Shown piece by piece: positions 1 to 12,200 of a stretch of DNA of 64,000 nt. The translations under genes were made by a program, and so were the position numbers. Source of the stretch: Cladobotryum mycophilum (taxonomy: Eukaryota > Ascomycota > Sordariomycetes > Hypocreales > Hypocreaceae). The first letter of the stretch is position 1, and each line of letters begins with the position of its first letter. The stretch covers positions 2,046,001-2,110,000 of the forward strand of contig CM071591.1 in the NCBI GenBank assembly GCA_036429605.1, given 5' to 3'. The notes under the pieces are model-generated. The model made no database searches. It was not told the DNA's origin and was given only the letters and a program-made list of their open reading frames with translations.

Positions 1-3000
1 TTGCCCTCGGTTGAGTCTTCCTCCTCCTGCGCATACTTGTCCCAGTTGGCGAGAATTGCACCAATCTTGGGCGAGTTGGTCAGCCTGTAGACATCCTCAA
101 AGTACTCCTTGGTGAGCGCAAAAGGCTTGGCTGTCACGTTTGGAATGTACTTGCCAACCAACTTGGCTGGATCAATCGTCGTCTTGTTAATCTTCTTGAG
201 CAAGAAAGATCGGAAAGGCTTGACACCCGACCGCAAGAAGGTAGAGTGGAATGGCACATCAATGCCTCGAAGAGGAATTGTCGCATACCCACGCTGCAGT
301 TCCAGTGGCTGTGGCTTCTTCTCTGTCTCTGCGGAACACTGGCGAATCACTTCGCGCAACACACCTTTGGCTTGCTCAATGTTGCTTCGCATGGCTTCCA
401 CATCCACTCCCTGCACCTTCAGAATGTTGGTCACTCCACTCAGAGTATCAAGCGCACGCAAGTCACCAGCACACACGTACTGCTGGTTGGCAATGTTGTA
501 GTTGACGATTTCGAGTAGCCAGCCAGTCTCCTCCGAGATGCTGTTAACCACAAACTGAAGCGCCTCCTCATTGAATGTCTTGGAAATTCGACTCGGGTTT
601 ACAGCGCACATGGAATAGTTGGATCGGCCATGGGCGTCTCGTTCCACAGCCACCTGCATCGTCAAGCCACGATAGAACACAACAGAGACCAAACTTTCAA
701 TAGGCATGACATCGGCCAACGCAGCCAGTGCAGAGTATTCACCAAGGGAATGTCCCGCAAAGGTGCTGTCTCTGGGTACGAGTCCCTTGGACTTCATGTC
801 CTCGAAGCTTGCCTTTTCCATCAAAGTCAAGGCTGGCTGTGTAAACTGTGTCGCTGACAGCAGACCAGTCGGTGATCTGTAAGTATAAGATGTAGTTGTT
901 TCGCTGATGTCCTTGAAGATTCTCTCCGACTTGATGGAGCCATCGACGGCTACCGTCTCGAAAGTCATTGCCATGTAGTTCTGGCGAATGGCCTTTCCTC
1001 GAGGTCCACCGAAATGAACAGTGAGCTCTTTAGGATTGTTTCTGACGATGTTGGTAATGGAGAAGCCTATATTTAGTTAGTACGTTGTTGCATTCTGGTC
1101 ATATGGATAGTAAACTTACCGTAGTTGTCAAGCAAGTACTTGTCGGCACGGTCCCATACATCCTTGGCGACAGGGCTGTTGTCATACAGGTCCATACCCA
1201 TACCTTGCTCTTGAGATCCTTGACCGGTGAACACATAAGCTGTGACGGGCTGCTCGACCTCAGCCTCACCCAGCAATACCTTCTCCTCGCTCTCAATATT
1301 GATGGCCTCAAGTTTGATAATCTTTCGGCCAGCAACCATACCAACATGTTGCAGCTTGACCTGAATGGCATCGTTGGGCAGAACCATACCCACGAGTGAG
1401 GCATGGAAGCTGCGTACGCGACCAATATTGTTCTCAGCAGCCCAAGTTTCAATCAGACTGCGTACAGCAGCACTGGTATACATGCCATGAGTAATGGTGC
1501 CAGGAAGATTTGCATAGGTGGAAAAGACTCGAGACACGTGAATAGGGTTATAATCTCCTGAGACACGCGCATACGTCTCGTTGGAGGCAGGGGCTCGAAG
1601 TTGCAGAGGAGCTTTGCCGCTGAGAGGAATTGCATTCTCAAAGTTGATCGGTTGGTCAAGTAGGGAGCCGTTACGCTCTAGGAAGTCAATGACGGGGTTA
1701 CCATGCGACTCGAAAGCTTCGTACTCGACACTAGCAACCTGGATCACCTCCTTCGTAGGTAATTCAAGCAGTACTTCTCCTTGCGTCTGCACGCTGCTGA
1801 AAACAGTCTTGTTCTTGAACCGAACCAGACTCTGCAGTCTGAATGTGAGGGTCTGACCCAAGAGATCAATGTCATTAGAAGCGTCGTCGAGGGTAAACCA
1901 CTGCTTGGATCGCAGAATTGCTACATCCTTGGTTGTTGTAAGATGAACCTGAACGGGTGTTTCCATCTTGCGTTGGAACGTGTTTTCATAATCGGTGTAG
2001 GCTCCTCTATACAAGAACTGGGAAGTGACCTCCATGACAGGCTTGCCATCTCGTGTAATAGTACCACAGACCTCGACCATCTTGCCAGAATCCTGGTTAA
2101 TGACTGCATTGATCTGTGCAGTGGTGGAAACTTCGTCACCCTTCTTCAGAGGCTCAGCGCCAGGAATCATGCGGAATCCATTGGATAGATGCACCAGCTT
2201 TAGGAGATCACCATCAATTGTGCGAGGGAAGATTGGCTTGGTGATAGCCTTCCATCCAAGAACAATGGCAAAGTCCATGGGTGCATACACAGTCTTGCCA
2301 GGTCGGTCAACAAAGGCCTCGCCAGTGTTTCCAACAGCATGGACAAAATCGTTGATGGCCTCAGAGGTAATGGTAGTGCTACCTCCATCAAACTTGCTGG
2401 TAACAAGAGCGTCCAAGTCAAGGGTTTCATCACCAAACCACGCCTTCCAGTAGAATTCCTTTATGCGATCATTGCGGCCCTCCATGACCTCGTGAATTGG
2501 CGCATATCCGGCGTCAGGCTGGTAGGTGAACTTGAGAGGCAGAGCAACGGATTGCCCCAAAGCAGAGGTATCCTTGATCATGTTGACAAGTATTTCATTC
2601 TTGCTACTGAGCTTGACTTCAATCACATCGACGTACTGGTTGTGTCTTGGCTGCTCCTTGACTACAATAACTGTCTTTGCAGGCTCATTCGGGTATTGGA
2701 TCTCGACAAAGAGACCCCGTGTTGGAGCAAAGATACGTCGAATAGGATTGGTCTGGAACTTTTGGCCTTGAACCACAACGTCCGACATGAGAAGGGCGTG
2801 CCTCCAGTTGCGGTTTGGTCCAGCAAGCAGGGCAAGCCAAGCGTCAACGGCAGGCAAGGCACTGGTTGGCGAGGAAGCGAGGCGGTATGTGTTCTTTTGA
2901 GTATCGTAACCCACAGTCAGGCCTTCAACATCAATAGGAATCTCAGACTCCACAAGCTTGCCTCCAAAATATTCAATGGTTGGAATGGCACTCTCGTCAC

Positions 3001-6000
3001 CACTGTAATAGTCCTTCGTCAACGAGGTAATGTGAGAGTTGTGAATGTTGTCAAGAATCTCCTTGATAGGCTCATCAAGGACCGTAGAGAATTTGACTGC
3101 GGTAGGACCCTGAAGAATACAAGTACGACCAACATCCTGACCGATGACAGCATCAAGATCCTCAGATTGCCAGAGGGAGTCCTTCTTGAAGAAGAACTCA
3201 AAATTCTCATCGAGGGCAGGAATGAAGGTGACAGGCTTTTGGCCGGGACGCATACAAAGGAGCAAGAAATGCTGAACATCTTGGGCATTAATGATTTGAT
3301 GCTCGGCCTCGGGGTAGCTGGCAAGGACGCGGTCGACAGTGCCGAAAGGCTCATCAAGATCAGCGTAACTTTGAAGCAACGATGGTCGACCAGATGCAGA
3401 TGTGAATCGTTCCTCGACACGATGAATGAAATCACCAGTCAGCCTAGCGAATGATGCATCAATCCATCGAGATTGATGTTTAACATAGAGCAGTTCCACC
3501 AGTCGCCGAACGACTTCTGCGTAGGTCATGTCTTCGAGGTCTACGGCTTCGCCGTCCTTGTTGGAGCCGAACCAAACCTTTTGGAAGTCATCGTTGAGCT
3601 TCTTGATGATGTGCTGTCGATTTTTCTTCAATTCAGCAACACGCTTTTCCTTGGGCAAGCTGAAGATCTTGTTATCCATCTCAGCCCAGAACAATACACC
3701 ACGGGTAGCGAGTTTGTGAATAGGCTCGCCCATCTCTGATCGTACGGTGATGACGCCACCAGCCGGACCCTTGTAGGTCTTCTCCCACTGGCTATCGTCT
3801 AGACCAGGGGCATCAATAATGGCTTGCTTGGCGCTCCTGCTGGTGTGAGCTTCTTTGGCAACCATCATACGACTACCAAACAGACATCCGTCAAAAGGCA
3901 TTGGGGGATATCCATATTTCCTAGCCCATTCACCAGTGATGTATGGGTATGTATCTTCAGCACCACCGAAACCACTGCCTGCGACAAGGATGATGTTCTC
4001 CTGTCGTCGAATTCGCCCGTACATTTGCAGGACTGGCTGATGGAAATCTTCAAAGGAGTGATGCCCACCACCACGGCCACCGGTCCACTGCAGGATAACC
4101 GGGAACGTTGGGTTTGCCTTGGCAATGTTGATGACTGATTGAATAGCATCAACAGAGCCGGGCTTGAAAGCAATGTGCTTCAAACCCAAGGTCTCGATGT
4201 ATTCTTGGGCAACTTCAATGGATGGAACACCAGCACCAATGGTCAATCCCTCGATTGGCACGCCTTCAGCACGCAATCTACCAATCAGGGGGATCTGCCA
4301 GCCCATGGCACGTGGATTAACATAAATGAGGTTGACCGTGATACCACGACCTGCTGGAATAGCCTTCTCAATCTTTTCCAAGGCAGCCGTCATGCTCTTG
4401 GCGTTGAAATAGCCACCCCCTGCAAGTTCGATGTGGTACCCTGCATTCATAGTAGCGGCAACAAAGTCCCAAGGAACCGTCGCAGGTGTCATACCAGCAA
4501 CCATGACGGGAGGGATACCAAGGAGGCGACTCATCTTCGTATCAACGTACTTTTGACCACCAGAAGTCTTGATTAGCCGTGGGCCAAACTCCTTCACCCA
4601 GTCGATGGCGAATTTGAGAGCATTATTTTCATCCCTATCGAACAACTCAGGTTTGTAACCGACTTCGTTAAGTGTGCCTTCAACAGTGCCGGCGAGAATA
4701 ACTCGAACACCAGTACCTTCTTTGTTTCGGCTGGTAAGGGCACCCAAACCAGATACACCGCCAGGACCAAAGTCTAGCACATGAGTTGCCTGAGGGAAAA
4801 CAGTTGCCTTCTCCCAATTGACCGGATCTCGTGTGATCAGGCGAACGAGGGCAGGGACAATGTTGCCGGTGACCTCGCTGCGAAGATCGTCGCCGGTGTT
4901 GGTATCATATACTGGAATATCAAGAGCACTGGAGTCAATCACGATATCCTTGAGATCCTCATCAATGATGGTTGTCGCATCAACGAGGTATTTGCTGTGG
5001 AAGGGAGCGGTGATGGGTAGGAATCGGTTTACAAATCGAACTTTACGTTCAGTATGAGGAATACGTGTCTGATCAAGACCAGTTGGCGCCTTGACTTTAC
5101 GCAACTGAGTGTTCAAACCATAAAGAGAGGTCGGAGGGCCTGTAACGACAAGGTTACGGGGGCTGTTGATGAGAGAGATGCCGATGTGACGGTGAGGAGG
5201 GAGATACTGGTTGGTGGCGTCAATGTGCTTCTGAACTTCCTGTTGAGACAAATCTCGGATGCTAAGCATTGGTGTGGGTGTGCCTTCGCCGTTATCCAAA
5301 GATTCCCTCAACATTGTAGGAGTCAGGGAAGTAGCTGGGAAAGACTGCTGGCTTCGTGTGCCAACCCAGAAAAGGATAGTCAAGGTTGAGCTGGCAATCT
5401 CACGCCACGAGTCCCACGAATCTGCCGCTGCAGTGGCAGCTGCCATAACAATGCCTTGCGAGTGTCCTGTGGTGCCACTGATTCTGTCTCGAAGCAGCCC
5501 AGGGTGAATGCCTAGGACCTTGCAGGTAACCTCATAATGTGCCAATTGGACTAATCCAATCAATGGAAAGCTCACTGGAGCAGAGATCAAGTAGTCCACA
5601 TCGGGGGTAGCATCAGGGTTCACCAGCCATGACATGATGTCGAGACCCTTGGGAAACATCTTTTCCGCGCCTGGATGGTTGGAGAGGTTTTGCAAGACCT
5701 CTGCCGAGCTTGTGATGAGCTCGCCAACAAAGCTTGAATATGTCGTGAAGATCTGGCGCAGCTCCTCAAAATATTCCTCAATGTTGCCCTGGCCACCGAA
5801 GATGGTATAAATTTTGGCAGAGTTATCGTCTGAGGCTCTCAACAATGCCGATTCATGGGGTCTGATGGTTCGATTTGAAGCCGTTCTGGCTAGATAGTAG
5901 CTGCGAATGACTTCGATCTTCTTGAGCTCAATGCCAGGGAGAGTAGCAGCAAGAGCGTGCACCTCATTGCCCTGAAGGTGCATTCGCTCGAATTCGTTCA

Positions 6001-6316
6001 AGATAATCTTCAACACCTCCTCGTATGACCCTTGCGCATCATCTTCTCCCTCATCTACCTCCTTGGCAATGAAGCCGAGGTACCTGGCAACCAACTCTGC
6101 CTCGGACGAGGGCTCGTCATCTTGAGCGAGTTCGTCGGTTGCTGGGGGCAGGACTGCGACAAAACGCTCTTTCAGTTCTGAAGCATGGAAATGAAGATTT
6201 GTAGGGACGAGGAAGTGGGCTTCGAGAGTGCCGTGCGACAGAGTCAACGGTCGCAGGGAAGCGCTGGATCTGGGGGTGGAGATGCCCGTCTGAGGGCCAG
6301 TTCCAGTGCCGTACAT
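1..6316 (-). CDS. FAS1: Fatty acid synthase beta subunit (3' end cut by window edge)
   Basis: Cytosolic type I fatty acid synthase beta chain. It partners the alpha chain encoded by FAS2 to make palmitoyl/stearoyl-CoA from acetyl-CoA, malonyl-CoA and NADPH. Exon 1 is 6316-1120 and exon 2 is 1066-1, joined across a 53-nt intron (1067-1119, GTAAGT...CTAAC...TAG). The joined frame gives about 2,087 residues, so only a few codons are missing past base 1. Domains in order: acetyltransferase with GHSQG (Ser about 286), a TIM-barrel enoyl reductase (VMVAGMTPATVPWDFVAATM and GGRGGGHHSFEDFHQP), a double hot-dog dehydratase, a MaoC-like segment, and the malonyl/palmitoyl transferase with AGHSLGEYSA (Ser about 1839) in exon 2. 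The start MYGTGTGPQTG fits the family. The frame is intact throughout. Identity is very secure; only the last codons are unseen. Confidence 0.97.
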
Positions 6317-6351
6317 GTTGAAAAGGAGTGAAGTGCGGATGGGAACGTCTT

Positions 6352-6411
6352 CTGCGCAAGTTACGTTAGCATAAAATAATTACAAGTTCTAAAATAACAA
6401 GAAATCCGCAC
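6352..6411 (-). other. FAS1: Probable 5'UTR intron of FAS1
   Basis: On the minus strand, 35 nt upstream of the FAS1 ATG, there is a GTGCGG donor, a GCTAAC branch-like site and a TTGCGCAG acceptor enclosing 60 nt. Size and branch-to-acceptor distance match the other introns here. The donor is not the best consensus and no transcript was seen, so this is an inference. Confidence 0.5.
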
Positions 6412-9237
6412 CTGTGTATTAGGAGCCGCTGAGGCCAAGGACAGAACGTAGTTCTAAGGCTCGTTTGTGCTCGTCGAGGAGTTGGGCAAAAATTGAGCTT
6501 TCAACGGTGTGTACGGCTCACCGTGTGTTATTTGATTCGTGTCTGGCGGGGGAGATGGTAGTGGGGCGGTGACTCCTTTTTCTCGTGGACTCTAGGCGAC
6601 ACAGCAGAGCGCCAGGCAAGCTATATCGAGGAGTATTAACGACAGAAGAGAATTGTGAGGGGAGAGAAGGAATTGCGTAGACTTGGACTTGAGGGAAGTT
6701 TCTGAAAGTGGGAGCAGGTCTTGAGATTAACAAGTCGAGATGCCTCCCAACGCCTACGTCAAGTGGCACTAGTGGACAATTCTCAGGTTCCGCTTGATGG
6801 TACAGAGAAGGTACAAGACAAGGGGAACGATCCACTGAAAGACAGGGCTAATGACGCTATGCCGGGAACTCGCGGTGGACTCGCCAATTTTTTAGTTCTG
6901 TTGGGGATAGTCGAGAGCGATTCCCTTGAAGTGGGGGAGATTTATGCCTTGTACTGGTACTACAGTACTTTCATGTTGTTTTGGTGGTGCCACCTTTTGC
7001 TGGGACTGTTGAGACAAAAAAGAGTGGAAGAAGGCTGACAATTTCATATGCGGACAATAATATCGTAATATTACCTAAATAACAAATAACAGGGCTTCCA
7101 ATGGGAGCACGTTGAAATGCATTCTCGTACTCGCAAAATACCATGCGGACCAGTACCAGGTGGGCATTTGGGGTACTAAGGTATCTACCTGTATGCAGAA
7201 GCCCTACGTTTCCCATCTTAGATCAGCAAGATTTTCTGTCGATGAACCACTGTGTCAGACCTCCCTGCATGATCCTTCTTCCATTGGGAATGTTGGAGAT
7301 ACGTGACGGGCGGATGAGATAAGCCAAGGAGCATAAACACCTCATCAACAAATACTACGATTCAGATATCTACAAAAATTTGTTGACGATCTTGCAGAGA
7401 CTTAGCCACCATCTGCTACTAATCCTTCCTCCCTTCCGATCGGCTCGTTTCTTGTCCTCGGTAAGATTTAAAACTCCGGGTCAATGGATAACGGTGAAGT
7501 CCGGCTCACAAGTACTGGATACTACAGTACCTACCTATAATTGATGATGAGTGAACAGATTTTGACAGTCTCTCCACTGACCCGGCTTTGAAATAAAAGA
7601 TTATTCTTTTAGTCTTGAATGGCCTTCGTTTATTAATACGGAAAATGGATATCCAAGAGGTGAAATCTTCTCACTGCCTGCTGGGTTCTGATTCCTAATT
7701 ACCTACGTGGAGGCAAGGGAAATGGGGTTTGTCGTTAGTGGCGGGCTGCTGAGACTGATTACACAACGGTACGCAAATTAGCAGCACCTTACTGGACACA
7801 TTGAAAGGGGGATAGAGACATGCACACACCAGCCATCTTGGGTGCAGATGCCTCAAAGTTACAAGTAAATCATCCACCACGGTCTTAATCTTGTAGCAAG
7901 TACTTGATGTACACCCGCAACCCGGAAAAAAAAACAGATCAAGATCCATGGATCCTAGATTTACCGACATCGAGCTAGAATTTTCTTTTACGGATCGCCA
8001 CGCGAGAGGGAGAAAGAAAAAAACAAGCGTGGCGTACCGAAAATTCCAAGCATCAGTACTACTACTCCGTACCTGTTTCTTTGTGTCGTTTATCTTTGCG
8101 GCTCCAGGAGCGGGAGGCGGACGTTGTACCGGTACATCTAGCAGTAGTCTATGTCCCAGCGAAATTACACCAAACCCATGCACTAAAGGGGAGAGCGCCT
8201 TTTCCCAGGGACAGGTCTCAGGTTGCGTGTGTGGTGTTCACTATCTTTTGTCCCATTAAGCTACCCCTGTCGCATTTTCCTTTGCTTTGAGGGAGACTGA
8301 ATCGCCAGTGTCTCTCGTCTGCATCGAGACCGTGAACCTCTGCAAGGACAATTTTTCGACCAATTGAACATTGCCACGCTCGTCGGCTCATGTGCATCTA
8401 CCTACCGCAGATACTAACTTGTACAGGGGACACAGGGCATCTCGGTGCTTGTTACAGTGAGTGGTAAATAAATAAAAACCCCCAACTACCCGAATCAAAC
8501 CGCTCAAGGTTCTTTTGAACCCCAAAGGACCCTCAAAAATGTCCAAATGGTGGGTTGAAGTATCTGGGGTCCCAGCACCCCGGAACCAGAATCCGATTGT
8601 AACCCCCCATGCCTTGTTTGGCCTAGAGTAGAAATGTGGTTGAGAAGCCCACTGCCACCTGCAGCAACCCGCCATGCATAACGTCCCAAGCGTCCACAGG
8701 TATCGACCATGTACCGCCCATTGCATGACTGGGGGTGCAAGCCAGAATATTCCCCCCAATTTTTTTCTTGGGCGCTGTTCAACTCATGGTGGGCCGTTTG
8801 ATTCAACAATCGACCTCTCGCTTCCATCTACCCGCCTAGCTACTTCACAGTACCCGTTCCTCCCGTTCTCCCTAAATCATCTGTCTCTCGCAACTTATTG
8901 GCAGGGGGTCAAGTAGATGACTTTCTAATTCTTCCTTCTTCTTCTTTCTTCTTGACGTCTTGTCCTTCGTCATCTATCCCTCTTTTCTCTCTACAATACC
9001 CCCCCAAGTCCATCCTCTGCCGTTCCGCCCCTCTCTGAAGCTCCGGACAGTTGGTCAAGAGCTCGCCTCGACAACAAGACAATTGGGTTACGCGGGCCCT
9101 CTAGACATTTAGCCAGAGCTTCATTTGTCTATACCACCAACGACCGTGCTCGAAGAAGCCGTTTGGTTGCTTCTCGATACCTACAAAACTAATACTTCTC
9201 GACCTTCCCCCCGTCACGCGACGCACCCACCGCCACT
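6412..9237. promoter_or_regulatory. Divergent FAS1/FAS2 intergenic region
   Basis: This 2.8 kb separates the two start codons and must hold both promoters. The 300 nt before FAS2 are pyrimidine-rich (C/T tracts around 8920-9060), typical of fungal 5' leaders. A CCTCGG hexamer (about 7455) resembles the core known for fatty-acid-responsive regulators in Aspergillus, but one copy is not evidence of function. Open frames of up to 162 codons occur (for example minus 7695-8183), with low complexity and no recognisable domain. I see no supported gene. Confidence 0.6.
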
Positions 9238-12200
9238 ATGCGTCCCGAAGTTGAGCAGGAGCTCGCACATACGCTCCTTATCGAGCTCCTTGCATACCAG
9301 TTTGCTTCTCCAGTTCGATGGATCGAGACCCAAGATGTATTCTTGGCAGAAAAGACGGCAGAGCGTATCGTAGAAGTTGGTCCTGCCGACACCCTGGGTG
9401 GCATGGCCAGGCGGACGTTGGCTGCCAAGTACGAAGCCTATGATGCTGCCAAGTCCGTTCAGCGACAGATCCTTTGCTATAATAAAGATGCAAAGGAAAT
9501 CTACTACGACGTTGATCCCGTTGAGGAAGAGCCGGAACCTGCTGCTAGTTCATCGAGTGCTGGTGCCGCCCCGGCCACGAGTAATGCATCCGCTGCGTCT
9601 GCACCCGTTTCTGCTGCTCCAGCTCCTAGTGCAGGGCCTGCTGCGCAGATTCCTGATCAGCCTGTGCAGGCACTAGACATTGTCCGCACCCTGGTTGCAC
9701 AGAAGCTCAAGAAACCTCTACTTGAGGTTCCCCTCAGCAAGGCCATCAAGGATCTCGTTGGCGGTATGTTCTTATATCCACTCATTGTATAATGCATGGT
9801 GCTAATATTTATAGGCAAATCCACACTCCAAAACGAAATCCTGGGTGACCTGGGCAAAGAGTTTGGGTCAACTCCTGAGAAGCCGGAAGACACGCCTCTT
9901 GATGAGCTAGGTGCTTCTATGCAAGCCACATTTGACGGCAACCTTGGAAAGCAGTCACAGTCTCTTATTGCGAGGTTGATTTCCTCAAAAATGCCTGGAG
10001 GTTTCAACATCACAGCAGCCAGGAAGTACCTGGAGACTAGATGGGGTCTTGGCCCTGGTAGACAAGATGGCGCCCTGCTTCTTGCTCTTACTATGGAGCC
10101 CCCAGCTCGTCTCGGGTCCGAAAATGATGCCAAGGCATTTCTTGACGACGTTACCCAGAAGTATGCAGCGAATGCTGGAGTCAGTCTCACAAGTGCATCA
10201 TCTTCTGGCGGGTCTGATGGAGCTGCTGGCGGTATGATGATGGATCCCGCCGCAATTGATGCTCTCACCAAAGACCAGCGAGCCCTCTTCAAGCAGCAAT
10301 TGGAGCTATTCGCTCGCTATTTGAAGATGGATCTCAGAGCTGGTGACAAGGCCTTTATCGACACCAAAAAATCAGAGCAGGTTCTTCAAGCTCAGTTGGA
10401 TCTGTGGACAGCTGAACATGGCGACTTTTATGCCTCTGGTATTGAGCCCGTGTTCAGTCCTCTGAAGGCCCGATCTTATGATTCTTCGTGGAATTGGGCT
10501 CGACAAGACGCTCTCAGCATGTACTACGACATCATCTTTGGCAGACTCCAAACCGTCGATCGTGAAATCGTCAGCCAGTGTATTCGCATTATGAACAAGT
10601 CGAACCCCAAGTTGCTCGAATTCATGCAGTATCACATCGACAACTGCCCCACGGAGCGAGGAGAGACCTATCAACTTGCCAAGACGCTTGGTTTGCAACT
10701 TATTGAGAATATCGAACAAGTATTGAAGGTAGCTCCCGTCTACAAGGATGTTGCTGTTCCTACAGGTCCGCAGACTACTGTGGATGCCCGAGGTAATCTT
10801 GACTTCGAGGAAGTCCCTCGCCCAAGTTGCAGGAAGCTGGAAGCCTATGTCCAGCAGATGGCCGAGGGCGGTAAGATCTCCGAGTATGGAGGCCGCACCA
10901 AGGTTCAGAGTGATTTGCAACGCATCTACAAGCTCATCAAGCAGCAACACAAGATCTCCAAGACGTCTCAACTTGAAATCAAGAGCCTGTATGGTGACGT
11001 TTTACGCTCGCTTGCCATGAACGAGAGTCAAATCATCCCCGAAAAGTCTGGAAGAAGCAGAAAGTCAAGTATCAGTGTGAGAGGCCCCAATGCCCAAAAC
11101 AAGGGTCGTGTTGAGACCATTCCGTTCCTCCATCTCAAGAAGAAGACACTCCACGGTTGGGATTACAGCAAGAAGCTCACAGCTACCTATCTAAACTGTC
11201 TTGAAGAAGCAGCCAAGGATGGTGTTACTTACCAAGACAAGTATGTCCTGATGACCGGCGCAGGCGCTGGATCGATCGGTGCCGAAGTGCTTCAGGGTCT
11301 AATCAGTGGAGGTGCCAAAGTTATTGTCACAACTAGCCGATTTTCCAAGGAGGTCACTGAATATTATCAATCCATGTACACTCGTTATGGTTCACGCGGA
11401 TCCCAAATCGTTGTGGTTCCTTTCAACCAAGGTAGCAAGCAAGATGTAGAGGCTCTGGTCAACTACATCTACGACCCTAAGAACGGCCTTGGATGGGATC
11501 TTGACTACATTGTTCCCTTTGCCGCCATCTCCGAGAACGGTCGACAGATTGATAACATTGACTCCCGATCTGAGTTGGCGCATCGTATCATGCTGACCAA
11601 TTTGATTCGACTCTTGGGATATGTCAAGTCTCAGAAGGCAGAGCGTGGCTTTGAAACCCGTCCTGCCCAGGTGGTTCTCCCCCTCTCCCCCAACCACGGC
11701 ACATTTGGTAATGATGGCCTATACTCTGAGTCCAAGCTCGCTCTCGAGACCCTCTTCAACCGATGGCACTCTGAGAACTGGGCCAACTATCTCACCATCT
11801 GCGGTGCTGTCATCGGTTGGACCCGCGGTACCGGTCTCATGTCTGGCAACAACATTGTTGCTGAAGGTGTTGAGGCCTACGGTGTTCGCACATTCTCACA
11901 ACAGGAGATGGCATTCAACCTCCTGGGTTTGATGTCTCCTACCATTGTTGATCTCTGCCAAGCGGAACCCGTTTTCGCCGACCTCAACGGTGGTCTACAA
12001 TTCATCCCCAACTTGAACGAGGCAATGACCAAGCTTCGCAAGGATATTATGGAGACGAGCGAAATCCGTCAAGCCGTCACCAAGGAGAGTGCTATTGAGA
12101 ACAAGATTGTCAATGGAGCCGACTCCGAGGTTCTTTATAAGAAGAAGACCATTGATCCGCGCGCCAACATCAAATTTGACTTCCCAGCTGTACCAGACTG

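Noticed and set aside
7695..8183. 162-codon minus-strand frame between FAS1 and FAS2
   Set aside because: No domain, odd composition, no good splice partners and no promoter-like context; probably chance.
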